DNA of 9,475 nucleotides from Myxococcales bacterium. Lineage in GTDB: Bacteria; Myxococcota; Polyangia; Fen-1088. A program made the position numbers and the translations under genes. How positions within the stretch are numbered: position 1 is the stretch's first letter; every line of letters begins with the position of its first letter. The notes beneath the pieces are model-generated. The model worked only from the letters and a program-made list of their open reading frames with translations, did no database searches and was not told the origin of the DNA. Of the stretch, positions 1 to 7,762 are shown piece by piece. The stretch is from contig PMCR01000570.1 in assembly GCA_003155465.1 (NCBI GenBank), positions 14,544-24,018 on the forward strand. The letters run 5' to 3'.

Positions 1-2
1 AA

Positions 3-1613
3 CCCTCCCAGGGTTCCCATGTAAGTGACGAATTGGCGGGTGCCGGGTATGTGCCCGGGTATCGCATGTACCAGGGGTTGAACTTGCCGCCCCTTTCGCC
101 CCGGGTCGGTGCGGCTCCCGGAGGGATCACGCCAGGGTTCGCTGCGCCCATGCCGTTTGGACAGTGGACGCTCCGCTACAACGGGTACCTGAGCGCCAGT
201 TTCCAAGGGAGCATCGGTCAGCGCCGCGAGACCCTGCCGGGACAGAACAAGACGCTTCTCCACGTTCCGCCGCAGACTCTCGACGAATACGCGTCGTTCG
301 TGGGGACCAACACCATGCCGGGGCAGTGGGTGGGGATGAATTTCGCCTATGGAAATGGTGTGGTCACCGGCAACGTCAGCCTCAACACCTGGAATCCCAC
401 CGAGCCGACCACGTTCTACCAGATCGGCAGCCAGCTCTTTCTCCTCAGCGCCTATCTCGAATTCAACATTCCGTCCATCGGTCCCCTGCGACCGAAGGTC
501 ATGGCTGGCTACTTCGGTCCCTTCTACGGCAGCCTGGCTGAGTACGGGTTGGGCATGTACACCAACCCACTGGTGGGATCGCCCCGCGGGATCGGTGAGC
601 TGACCACCATCGAATATCGCTTGCGGCCAACCCTGACCCTTTTTGTTGAGCATGGAATCCTGGGAAGTCGCAATGGCACCGTGCCGCTAAACGTGGTTCC
701 CACCGGTGGCAACGGCGGTGCCAATCCCAGCTACCCGGCCTGCTGGGTCCACCACGCCCACTTGATACTGCGCCGTACGGGCGAAACCGAGGTCCGCACC
801 GGAGTGCACTATTTCTACAACTGGTCCCAGGACGATCGTTCCCAGCAGCCCGCCGACAACGGCACCACGCGACAGATGGTTGAAGACCGGATCAAGGATG
901 GGAATCTCACCGTGCTCGGGTGGGACGCGACCGTGCGCAACCCGGTCTGGGGCTATCTCGGGGCGGGGGCCTCATATATCCAGGGCAACAATGCCTACCC
1001 TTTGAAGGGGCTCAGCACATTCGGGGGCGAGGGCCAGAACCTGACTGACCGCTGGTGGGGGCCGTTGAGCGGGGGCACGGGCAAGCTGTTTGCTTTGGGT
1101 CTCAACTACAACACCAGCCTGGGCCGTCTGCTGCGACCATCGTACTCGGCCGACGCCCCTGACGTGGCGATCACCGCGGGCTTTGTCGTGGCCTACACCC
1201 TGACCCACACGCTGACGTCCCCGGGCACGAGCAGTCCCGACAGCGACCCCACGGCTATTCCCCCGGCCCCCCCGATGGCGCCCAGCCCTTTGCCCGCCTC
1301 GGTCGATATTTTCAACCATCGCTGGCGCTACAAGTTCGGGCTTGAGTCCCTCTATACCTTCCGCCCTTGGGTGTCCGTGGCCCTGCGCGGCGACATGGTG
1401 GCGCCGAATTCCAAGGACACGAGTGAGACGTTCTACGTGCTGGCACCGCGGCTGGTGTTTCGCACCAACTGGGTCAGCCGTGAGGCGATTTCGATCACTT
1501 ACGGCAGGTGGTTCTATGGCTCTCACAGCCATCCCGAGGCGAACTCCATAATCCCGAGTACCGGGCGCCTCGACCATCAGTTGATCGCTTTCAATGTGAA
1601 CATGTGGTGGTGA
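3..1613 (+). CDS. Outer-membrane beta-barrel protein, paralogue 1 (5'-truncated)
   Basis: The frame is open to the left edge, so the true start and signal peptide lie outside the window. A TTG at 33 is in frame but is unlikely to be the start, because the preceding codons read SQGSHVSDELAG and align with the mature N-terminus (AQGG...) of the next gene. About 536 residues are visible. The protein has no Cys-rich or enzymatic motif. It shows many alternating amphipathic strands rich in Tyr, Phe, Trp and Gly, and ends in Met-Trp-Trp; a terminal aromatic residue is typical of beta-barrels assembled by BamA. It is clearly homologous to the downstream gene, sharing PGQNKT-LH-PP, SQDDR, GP-SGGTG, APRLVFRT and the MWW end. 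A Pro-rich loop (about 1221-1302) is absent from the paralogue and is probably exposed. I do not recognise a named family. A porin or sugar channel role is inferred from the fold and the neighbours. Confidence 0.75.
   Translation, partial: PSQGSHVSDELAGAGYVPGYRMYQGLNLPPLSPRVGAAPGGITPGFAAPMPFGQWTLRYNGYLSASFQGSIGQRRETLPGQNKTLLHVPPQTLDEYASFVGTNTMPGQWVGMNFAYGNGVVTGNVSLNTWNPTEPTTFYQIGSQLFLLSAYLEFNIPSIGPLRPKVMAGYFGPFYGSLAEYGLGMYTNPLVGSPRGIGELTTIEYRLRPTLTLFVEHGILGSRNGTVPLNVVPTGGNGGANPSYPACWVHHAHLILRRTGETEVRTGVHYFYNWSQDDRSQQPADNGTTRQMVEDRIKDGNLTVLGWDATVRNPVWGYLGAGASYIQGNNAYPLKGLSTFGGEGQNLTDRWWGPLSGGTGKLFALGLNYNTSLGRLLRPSYSADAPDVAITAGFVVAYTLTHTLTSPGTSSPDSDPTAIPPAPPMAPSPLPASVDIFNHRWRYKFGLESLYTFRPWVSVALRGDMVAPNSKDTSETFYVLAPRLVFRTNWVSREAISITYGRWFYGSHSHPEANSIIPSTGRLDHQLIAFNVNMWW
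1606..1610 (+). promoter_or_regulatory. SD-like GGTGG embedded in upstream stop region
   Basis: GGTGG lies within the two terminal TGG (Trp) codons of the first barrel gene and 5 nt before the ATG at 1616. It is the only SD-like sequence near that start, so it supports 1616 and suggests translational coupling. The match to the anti-SD is partial. Confidence 0.45.
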
Positions 1614-1615
1614 CC

Positions 1616-3208
1616 ATGGATGACCGACTCAATATCCGCGCCCGTCGCGCACTTCCGATTCTGGCAATGGCGGTCGTGGCGCTGGTCCGCGTCGGCCCGG
1701 CCCACGCCCAGGGGGGCGTTGCCCCGGTGACCGATGGCCTCGCGCAAGGGCTGAGATTCGACCCTTCGCTCAGCCTCGATCCCACCTCGCCCCAGGCGGC
1801 GGCCCTTCCCGGGGGCCTGACTCCGGCGTTCGGACAGCGGTCACTCAGTGAGGGTGAATGGCGTTTCGATTTTCACGGCTACATCGCGGCGCCCTTGAAC
1901 ATGGGAATCAACAGTCGGCCCAACCCCCTGCCCGGGCAGAACAAGACCGTGTTGCACTCGCCCCCGATCGTTCCCGACGACCTCGAAACTTTCTCCCATA
2001 CCGGCGTGGTGCCCACGACCTACGCGCAACTCAACTTCTCTGAGGGCAACAGCATCGTCACCGCGAACATCAGCATCCTGGCCCGGCAGGCCAACGTGTC
2101 CGAAGGGTTTGTCGAACCGGCTGCTCAGATGGGCATCACGGACGTCTTCTTCAACATCCTGCCCCCCTTGGGCGATCGGGTTACCATGCAGGTGCTGGTG
2201 GGCGCCTTCACCCTTCGCTACGGCACGACCGGCGAGTACGACGAGGGACGCTACGGTACACCGCTGATCGCGCGGATCAGCGGCGTGGGCGAGCATGTGG
2301 CGCTGAAGACCGGGTTGGGCCCGTTCACCTTCTCGCTCGAAGAGGGGCTGCATGGCCAGACCAACACCGCTGGGTCCAGCATCACGCCGGATCTGTGGAA
2401 CAACTTCGCAGACTCGGGCGCGGGCAGTACTCTCGTGGCCCATGTGCACGCGGGCGTGGGGTACTCCAACTCGCTCATGGTCGGGGCACATTATCTGCGT
2501 GCCTTCAGTCAAGATGACCGGGCCGGGACCCGGGCCCCTGACGGACGGATCGACGTGTGGGCAATGGATGTACGGGCGAACCGGGGGCGCTTTGGCCATG
2601 CGTATGTCGCCGCGTCGTATGTGGACGCTCTGCAGGCGCGAAGCGTGAGCCGGATCATTGGGGTGCTGAACACGCAAGGGGGCAAGGGGCTCATGGACAA
2701 CTACCTTGGACCGCAAAGCGGCGGCACCGGGCAACTCCTCACCGTGGGCGGCCAGTACGATCTCAGCATTGGCCGGCTGGTCAGCTATCCAGTGCCCTTC
2801 TCGGGTGACGGACCTGATCTGTTCGTCAGCCTGTTCTCGATGGCCACGCGAGCATGGAGCACGGACAAGACCATCGACCCCAACACGGGCCGAGCCAAGT
2901 ACGACAACATCCTCAAGCTCAAGTACGGTGTCGAGGCCACCTACAGCTTGCTTCCCTGGCTGGCGGCTTCGGCGCGCTTTGATCGCGTGGACCCAAACTG
3001 GGACGACACGCGCTACGGCTTCTCCGTGCTCTCGCCCCGGCTCATCTTTCATACCGGCTGGCAGTCCACCGATCAGATCGTGTTGCAGTATTCACACTGG
3101 TTCAACGGCCCCTATACGACCGTGCGAGTGGGCCAGCCGCCCATGGAGGATATCTCGGTGGTTCCCGACGGCGACGTGATTTCGCTGTCCGCGCGCATGT
3201 GGTGGTGA
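1616..3208 (+). CDS. Outer-membrane beta-barrel protein, paralogue 2
   Basis: The product is 530 residues. The ATG at 1616 was chosen because it follows the preceding stop by 2 bp, has GGTGG 5 nt upstream, and gives a normal Sec signal peptide: a basic n-region (RARR), a hydrophobic core (PILAMAVVALV) and an AHA cleavage site after residue 31. Upstream in-frame starts (ATG at 1508, GTGs at 1604-1610) would bury this signal. The mature protein has the alternating strand pattern of an outer-membrane barrel and ends in ARMWW. It shares PGQNKT, SQDDR, GP-SGGTG, SPRLIFHT and the MWW end with the first barrel along its whole length, so the pair arose by an old tandem duplication. There is no TonB box or plug domain that I can see, so it is not a SusC-type transporter. 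Function is inferred: a passive channel or surface scaffold for oligosaccharides. The family is not recognised. Confidence 0.8.
   Translation: MDDRLNIRARRALPILAMAVVALVRVGPAHAQGGVAPVTDGLAQGLRFDPSLSLDPTSPQAAALPGGLTPAFGQRSLSEGEWRFDFHGYIAAPLNMGINSRPNPLPGQNKTVLHSPPIVPDDLETFSHTGVVPTTYAQLNFSEGNSIVTANISILARQANVSEGFVEPAAQMGITDVFFNILPPLGDRVTMQVLVGAFTLRYGTTGEYDEGRYGTPLIARISGVGEHVALKTGLGPFTFSLEEGLHGQTNTAGSSITPDLWNNFADSGAGSTLVAHVHAGVGYSNSLMVGAHYLRAFSQDDRAGTRAPDGRIDVWAMDVRANRGRFGHAYVAASYVDALQARSVSRIIGVLNTQGGKGLMDNYLGPQSGGTGQLLTVGGQYDLSIGRLVSYPVPFSGDGPDLFVSLFSMATRAWSTDKTIDPNTGRAKYDNILKLKYGVEATYSLLPWLAASARFDRVDPNWDDTRYGFSVLSPRLIFHTGWQSTDQIVLQYSHWFNGPYTTVRVGQPPMEDISVVPDGDVISLSARMWW
3201..3205 (+). promoter_or_regulatory. 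SD-like GGTGG embedded in upstream stop region
   Basis: The same ATGTGGTGGTGA string ends the second barrel gene. GGTGG in its Trp codons sits 8 nt before the GTG at 3214 and helps choose that start over the GTGs at 3199, 3202 and 3205, which overlap it. Confidence 0.4.
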
Positions 3209-3213
3209 GAACC

Positions 3214-4554
3214 GTGACGCGGGGAAAGACATATAGAGCCGACCTTCAGCGCGGGCTGCTGGCTGGACTTTGCACCCTGGCGGCCTGCATACCCAATGCC
3301 GGCAACCAGGCCCCGCTTGGGCCGACTGGCTTCTGTGTGAAGCCTCAAGAAACCTGTAACCCTGATCCAGGTTCGCCGCCGGTGAACTGTGCCGAGGCGG
3401 AAGCAGGGCTGGAGTTCCTCTCTCCACTCAAGATTGCCGACTTCGAGTGGAATGACTCGACAAATGGGTATATCGCCCAGTACATGTACTCGTACACGGA
3501 TTCGACCGCCCAGGTGTACGCCAACCGCGACGGGATCCAGGCGCCTGCCGGGTACCAGCCTTTGGCGCAGGCTGCCAACGTATGCACCTCCGATACGGCG
3601 AATCACGTCTTGCACATCTCGGGCGGGCCATTTCTCGGTTGGGGCGGGGGTGTGGGAGTGCCCATGGCACACTTCACCCAGCGCGAGGGCGGATGGGGCA
3701 AGGGATACTGTAACTATGGCGATCCCCCGCAGTATGATTTCTGTCCCCCACCCGACGGCGACGAGGGCGGTGCCATTTCGACGACGACCATCGACGCGAG
3801 TAAGTGGGACGGCGTCGCGGTGTGGGCCCGGCGTGGGCCGGACAGCCAGCCTCTTCTGCGCGTGCTCGTGGGCAACAAGTACACGGACGATGACATCAGC
3901 TACAAGCAATACATCAACGGCGATCCCATAGAGAAGCGCTACTGCGAGAGGGCCCGTGAATGTGGCTGCACCAACGGAAGACCCTGCGACTACTGGGAAG
4001 GAACCGGCGCGAATGACGAGGGTTACTACTGTTGGGATCCGGCGACGGATTTGCGACCCATGACCACTTCCGGCAACGCCATCCAGTCCACCAACAAGTG
4101 CTACGTGAGCCGTTGCAACGAGGAATATTCAGCCTACCCGGGATCGCCCGATCCGCAGTTCGTCAACCGGCCCTGCAGCCCCTATGCTTTCCGCAGCGGA
4201 ACTCAAGGCAGCTATTGCTGGGATTCCGATCCCAATCATCTCTATCTCCCGAATGGGCGCCTCGATCCACGTGGTCGCCCCGATTCACCGCCAGCCGAGC
4301 CGGACCAGTCGTGCGGGGACTACTGGACCTTCCCCCTGCACCTGACCACCGAATGGCGACTCTACTTGGTGCCCTTCACGACCATGTACCAGCAGGGGTG
4401 GGCGAAGTGGTGGCCCTTCTTTGATACATCGTCGGTGTCCACGGTCCGTCTGACCTGGGACGCCGGCTGGATCGATTACTGGATCGACAACCTTCGCTTC
4501 TACAGGGTGCGGCGCGATGTTCCGCCGGATGCCGGCACAAGCGCAGGCAAATGA
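3214..4554 (+). CDS. Lipoprotein with split jelly-roll (CBM-like) domain and Cys-rich insertion
   Basis: The product is 446 residues from GTG 3214; GTGs at 3199, 3202 and 3205 are alternatives and would add at most five residues. The signal peptide ends in the lipobox LAAC with lipidated Cys25. Residues about 68-235 read as the first half of a galactose-binding-like jelly roll (KIADFEWND, GVAVWARRG, LLRVLVGNKYT). Residues about 370-433 read as its last strands (WRLYLVPFTTMYQQGW, then IDYWIDNLRFYR); the final WIDNLRFY is typical of CBM11-like and CIA30-like folds. Between them, about 240-370, is an insertion with 10 Cys and two related units with RPC and YCWD anchors. Known jelly rolls of this type bind glycans, so a surface glycan-binding role is inferred. 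The gene follows the second barrel by 5 bp and precedes another lipoprotein by 13 bp, in one apparent operon. A catalytic role cannot be excluded, but no catalytic motif is visible. Confidence 0.75.
   Translation: MTRGKTYRADLQRGLLAGLCTLAACIPNAGNQAPLGPTGFCVKPQETCNPDPGSPPVNCAEAEAGLEFLSPLKIADFEWNDSTNGYIAQYMYSYTDSTAQVYANRDGIQAPAGYQPLAQAANVCTSDTANHVLHISGGPFLGWGGGVGVPMAHFTQREGGWGKGYCNYGDPPQYDFCPPPDGDEGGAISTTTIDASKWDGVAVWARRGPDSQPLLRVLVGNKYTDDDISYKQYINGDPIEKRYCERARECGCTNGRPCDYWEGTGANDEGYYCWDPATDLRPMTTSGNAIQSTNKCYVSRCNEEYSAYPGSPDPQFVNRPCSPYAFRSGTQGSYCWDSDPNHLYLPNGRLDPRGRPDSPPAEPDQSCGDYWTFPLHLTTEWRLYLVPFTTMYQQGWAKWWPFFDTSSVSTVRLTWDAGWIDYWIDNLRFYRVRRDVPPDAGTSAGK
3979..4233 (+). repeat. Degenerate Cys-rich duplicated unit inside the lipoprotein
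   Basis: Two copies of a protein-level motif, an RPC anchor followed after 11-15 residues by YCWD, lie at 3979-4041 and 4168-4233. Each is preceded by a cluster of further Cys residues. The similarity is seen in the translation and is weak at DNA level, so this is an old duplication. The ten Cys of the surrounding block probably form disulfides, since the protein is exported. Confidence 0.55.
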
Positions 4555-4560
4555 AAGGAG
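4554..4560 (+). promoter_or_regulatory. Ribosome binding site AAAGGAG
   Basis: A good Shine-Dalgarno sequence 7 nt before the ATG at 4568, overlapping the last base of the preceding stop codon. It fixes the start of the following lipoprotein and is much stronger than the sites used by the two genes upstream. Confidence 0.8.
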
Positions 4561-4567
4561 ATCACTC

Positions 4568-5452
4568 ATGGAGAAGACGGCTGTGAAAGTGCGACGGTAT
4601 CTCATCATCTCGGGCATGCTGGCCTTGGCTGCTTCCGCGGCAGGCTGTGGCTCGGGCGGGACCCGGCCCGGGGTCGGGGGCACGACCGGCACGCCAGAAA
4701 CGACTGGGACCGGGGGCACGACCGGCACGCCAGACACCACTCCAGGCGGCGGGACGACCGGCCCGGCGACCACGGCGGCAGGTGGCACGATGGCTCCAGG
4801 CGGAACAACCGGTGCGGCCGGGACCACCGCGACCTCGGTCGGGCTGTCGTGCACGCCAGGCATTTCGCCGGCCACGCCGCTGCTCACGGATTTCTCGGCA
4901 ACGGCAGCGGGATGGCACCCAGCCGCTGGCAAGTGGGGCACGGTCGGCAACCTGACCGGTTCCGGGTTCAACTACGCGAGCACCGGCAGCACAATGTCAT
5001 GGAAGGTAGATACGGCCGCCGAAAACTTCGTGTTGTATGGCGACGTGATGGCGCCCGGTGGCTATGGCGGCGGCGGCATGTCGTTCGACCAATGCGTGAA
5101 CACGTCAACCTACACAGGCGTGCAGTTCACCCTGGGCGGAAATGTCCAAGGTTGTGCTCTCAAGTTCCAGGCCCAGACTTACTCGCAGCAAGCCACGGCC
5201 AACGGCGGCGGGTGCGTCAGCAGCTGCTACGGGTTCCCCACGGCAGTTCTGACCAGCACATCGGGCCCGGTCGTAGTCAAATTCACGGATCTGGCTGGCA
5301 CCGGTCAGCCGGCCACAGCCGCGGCCATCGCACAGGAGTTGATTGGGCTGCAGTGGCAGTTCGAATCTCCGCCACCGGTGGGCGACGGGGGCCAGCCAAA
5401 CTGCACGGGCATCAACCTGACTATCGACGACGTTTCGTTCGTCAGCAACTGA
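4568..5452 (+). CDS. Lipoprotein with Gly/Thr linker and jelly-roll (CBM-like) domain
   Basis: The product is 294 residues. The ATG at 4568 has a strong RBS; an ATG at 4517 is in frame but overlaps the previous gene and spoils the signal peptide. The basic n-region (KVRR), hydrophobic core and lipobox AAGC place the lipidated Cys at residue 27. Residues about 28-92 are a low-complexity Gly/Thr/Pro linker with a 12-residue repeat, as used to hold a domain off the membrane. Residues about 93-294 form one beta-rich domain that opens with TPLLTDFSA and closes with LTIDDVSFVSN, the strand pattern of galactose-binding-like carbohydrate modules. Six Cys in the domain could form disulfides. No catalytic residues are apparent, so it is best read as a surface glycan-binding protein, last in the four-gene operon. 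The binding role is inferred from fold and context; the exact CBM family is not determined. Confidence 0.75.
   Translation: MEKTAVKVRRYLIISGMLALAASAAGCGSGGTRPGVGGTTGTPETTGTGGTTGTPDTTPGGGTTGPATTAAGGTMAPGGTTGAAGTTATSVGLSCTPGISPATPLLTDFSATAAGWHPAAGKWGTVGNLTGSGFNYASTGSTMSWKVDTAAENFVLYGDVMAPGGYGGGGMSFDQCVNTSTYTGVQFTLGGNVQGCALKFQAQTYSQQATANGGGCVSSCYGFPTAVLTSTSGPVVVKFTDLAGTGQPATAAAIAQELIGLQWQFESPPPVGDGGQPNCTGINLTIDDVSFVSN
4675..4734 (+). repeat. In-frame direct repeat encoding the Gly/Thr linker
   Basis: A perfect 24-bp direct repeat lies at 4675-4698 and 4711-4734 with a 36-bp period (12 codons), encoding GGTTGTP twice followed by ETT or DTT. Less exact GGTT units continue to about 4830. Identity at DNA level suggests recent slippage, so linker length may vary between strains. 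Confidence 0.75.
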
Positions 5453-5484
5453 AGCTGACGCGCAGTTTCGAAGCACATCTGGCT

Positions 5485-5503
5485 GGGCGACCGCAGGTCG
5501 CCC
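5485..5503. terminator. GC hairpin between convergent genes (REP-like or bidirectional terminator)
   Basis: GGGCGACC and GGTCGCCC pair perfectly (8 bp) around the 3-nt loop GCA. The hairpin lies 32 bp after the lipoprotein stop and 3 bp past the stop of the GH44 gene on the other strand, the usual place for a bidirectional terminator. There is no T-tract on either side, so intrinsic termination is uncertain. Read on the minus strand (GTAGCAGGGGCGACC...), it resembles the GTAG-plus-GC-hairpin form of REP elements. Confidence 0.5.
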
Positions 5504-5506
5504 CTG

Positions 5507-7762
5507 CTACGGCCGACAGACGAACAGCGTCGCAGTCAACGGCGGCAGGCGATATTCGATCTGTTCGTCTTTGACCGCGGCGGCGGGCATCGGGCGAATG
5601 GTCGGCTCGCTGCCGTTAAGCATGAACACGTTTGCTGACTTGCAGTCCGCGCCTGCGATTTGGACCTTGCCGGTGAAGGCCGTGTGCAGTTCCTTGTTGA
5701 TGACAATCATCGATAGATTCTTCTTGGAATCCAGGGCCGCGTAGATCGAAGCCTTGGCATTGTCCGTGGTTGCAGCCACCGCGATGTCGCCAAAGCGCCC
5801 GTTCCTGCCGTCGTAGTTGCGGTACAGGCGGTAGGCAGCCTGCGTGTAGGGCGGCAGAACCGTGTTGCCGGCGTTGTCTCCCCAATAGTTGGCCATGTAC
5901 ATTCCCTCGCGACCGAAGATCCCGAGGACATCGATTTGGGCCAGTCCGCCCGAGATATGCTCGCCTGCGCCGAAGTTGTATTCGGTCATGGTCAACTTGG
6001 TGCCCGGGTATCGCTCGGCGATGCGTTCCAGCAGCCAGGGGATGAGGCGGACAGGCTTGCCCAAGGAGTCGCCGATCCAGGTCTTCTCGATGAAGTCAGG
6101 ATCCCAAAGGCTGCGCGGCGCTTGCAGGCGCGCGGCCACGGTCTTGGGCGACGCGTCCTTCTCAGTGATGCGCTTGCTGCCTCGGTTTTCCGGGTACCAG
6201 TGCACATCCAGGGCGTGGACCATGCGCTTTCCGTGTTTGGCTTCCAGCTTCTTCGCCTCAGCCAGGAAGAAGTCGAGATAGCGGTCGTACTTCTCGTTGT
6301 GTTCCTTCGCATCAGGGGCGTCGGTCAGGTTCAGGAACTCGCCCCAACCGTACATGATACCCCCGAGGACGAACGCGCTGGGATCGACGGACAGGATGGC
6401 ATCGGCGGTCGCCTCGCTGCGCTCGATGATTTCCTTGTATGTGGTCTTTTCGGGGTGAATTCGCGAATGCAGACCAGGCCACAGCGCTGGCTCGTTGTCG
6501 AGCGAGTAGAATCTGGCGCCGCCCTTTTCCGCGCTGCCCAGCTTGTTCACGAGCAGATTGACGAACTCGTCTTCGTAGACTTTCCCATCGGACAGATCGG
6601 GCGAGAGGGAAAACGGGCCAGACTTCTTCGGGTACGAGCGCACCCAGCGCGGGCTGGGTGCCTTTTCGTTCTCGGCCACGGACCCAAATTTGTCCGCCGC
6701 GACGTAGTCGGCCAGAGGGATGGTCACGATCGATTCCATTCCCGCGGCCCGGTTTTCCTGCACGAAATCCAGGAACTGCGCGCCGGGCGTGCTGCAATTG
6801 CGATAGCCCATGGACGTGCAGGCCCACTCATCGCTGGAATGCTGATAGTCGCTGCCCGCATTGGACGCGTTGATTTCCCAGTTGTAGGCGGTCTGTCGAT
6901 TGCCACCCATGCGGCGAACCGTGGCGCCGAGACCCTCGATCTTCTGTGAATTGATGCCGTACACGTACGGGCTGATGGTCCGGATGACGGCCTTTGGGTT
7001 GGCTTCGAAGCGCAGCTCGCCGCCCTCTGTGGGCGGGCCTGACAGGGCTTCCTGATCGCGGGCCGCGATCCGTGCCGCGTTGGCCTTTTCACGGTGGCGG
7101 TCGGCGGATCGCGTGCTGGGTAGCTGACTGAGCGGAATCCGCTTGCCGAAGTTTTCGACGGTGACGCCGCCAAGGTCGAGGGTCTCTGGCTCGTAGCCGA
7201 GGTGGAAGTTCATGTGGGCTTCACCGGCGGCGTAGGCCTGCGCGGATTGGAAGCGCACCTGCACCTTGGTCCATTGGGTAGACACCTGGATCGGGTATTC
7301 CACCGACTTGGTGTAGGGCGGCTTGCCCAGCTCGAACACGAAGGACGTCTCACCCACGCCGTCCTCTTTAGGCACCTCGGCACGTAGGGAGAAGGTGACC
7401 AGCAGGACGTCACCAGCCTCGACCGGCGCAGAGGTCGCGTCCTGGAACTGCACGGACCACTCGCTGCCCGCGCCTTCTTTGACACGAAGGCGGGTGGCCT
7501 CACCGAACGGCTGCCCGTGCACGGAAACCTGGGTGGCTTCGGCCTTCTGAACTTCGCCCTGCAGAACGAAGTCGCGCTGGCCGCGGCCCCCGAGCAGGTC
7601 GATGCGTGGCACGCCGGCAATGCGGGCGTTGGCAGCCTCAAGGGCAAGCGAGGCCTGCGGTGGTTCGGAAGCGGGCGAAGAGGGAGGAGGCGCTGTTCTC
7701 TTGATGCACCCGCCGAGCATCAGACCGAGAAGCGCGCAGCGACAGAGAGTCTGCGTGGACAT
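5507..7762 (-). CDS. Glycoside hydrolase family 44 lipoprotein (endoglucanase/xyloglucanase type)
   Basis: The product is 751 residues. A signal peptide with lipobox LGGC (Cys19) and a Pro/Ser linker are followed at about 60-207 by a beta-rich domain ending in HLGYEPETLDLGGVTVENFG, the pattern of carbohydrate-binding modules found before secreted xylanases and glucanases. A charged helical linker (about 215-240) leads to the GH44 catalytic barrel, which starts at ISPYVYGINS (263-272). Family hallmarks are RMGGNRQTAYNWE, NAGSDYQHSSD, YSLDNEPALW with acid/base Glu424, and TMTEYNFG with nucleophile Glu594. The 170-residue spacing fits what I recall for Clostridium thermocellum Cel44A (about 173). 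The C-terminal 100 residues are the beta-sandwich usual in this family. GH44 enzymes cut beta-1,4-glucans, many preferring xyloglucan; the substrate here is not proven. Lipid anchoring suggests action at the cell surface. No good SD precedes the ATG. The gene is divergent from the ROK regulator, a probable controller. Confidence 0.93.
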   Translation of the reverse strand: MSTQTLCRCALLGLMLGGCIKRTAPPPSSPASEPPQASLALEAANARIAGVPRIDLLGGRGQRDFVLQGEVQKAEATQVSVHGQPFGEATRLRVKEGAGSEWSVQFQDATSAPVEAGDVLLVTFSLRAEVPKEDGVGETSFVFELGKPPYTKSVEYPIQVSTQWTKVQVRFQSAQAYAAGEAHMNFHLGYEPETLDLGGVTVENFGKRIPLSQLPSTRSADRHREKANAARIAARDQEALSGPPTEGGELRFEANPKAVIRTISPYVYGINSQKIEGLGATVRRMGGNRQTAYNWEINASNAGSDYQHSSDEWACTSMGYRNCSTPGAQFLDFVQENRAAGMESIVTIPLADYVAADKFGSVAENEKAPSPRWVRSYPKKSGPFSLSPDLSDGKVYEDEFVNLLVNKLGSAEKGGARFYSLDNEPALWPGLHSRIHPEKTTYKEIIERSEATADAILSVDPSAFVLGGIMYGWGEFLNLTDAPDAKEHNEKYDRYLDFFLAEAKKLEAKHGKRMVHALDVHWYPENRGSKRITEKDASPKTVAARLQAPRSLWDPDFIEKTWIGDSLGKPVRLIPWLLERIAERYPGTKLTMTEYNFGAGEHISGGLAQIDVLGIFGREGMYMANYWGDNAGNTVLPPYTQAAYRLYRNYDGRNGRFGDIAVAATTDNAKASIYAALDSKKNLSMIVINKELHTAFTGKVQIAGADCKSANVFMLNGSEPTIRPMPAAAVKDEQIEYRLPPLTATLFVCRP

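Noticed and set aside
33..35. TTG as the start of the first barrel gene
   Set aside because: The frame is open upstream to the window edge, and the residues before it align with the mature N-terminus of the paralogue, so the real start with its signal peptide lies outside.
1841..3052. Long open frame (403 codons) on the minus strand opposite the second barrel gene
   Set aside because: It is the shadow of a GC-rich gene. The translation is Arg/His/Val-rich without domain pattern, and the plus-strand frame has a signal peptide and a clear paralogue.
3112..3909. Minus-strand open frame of 265 codons across the barrel/lipoprotein junction
   Set aside because: It spans two plus-strand genes with signal sequences and shows no recognisable domain.
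5936..6949. Plus-strand open frame of 337 codons inside the GH44 gene
   Set aside because: It lies opposite the catalytic barrel, whose family motifs are unmistakable. The plus-strand translation is low in structure and has no RBS.
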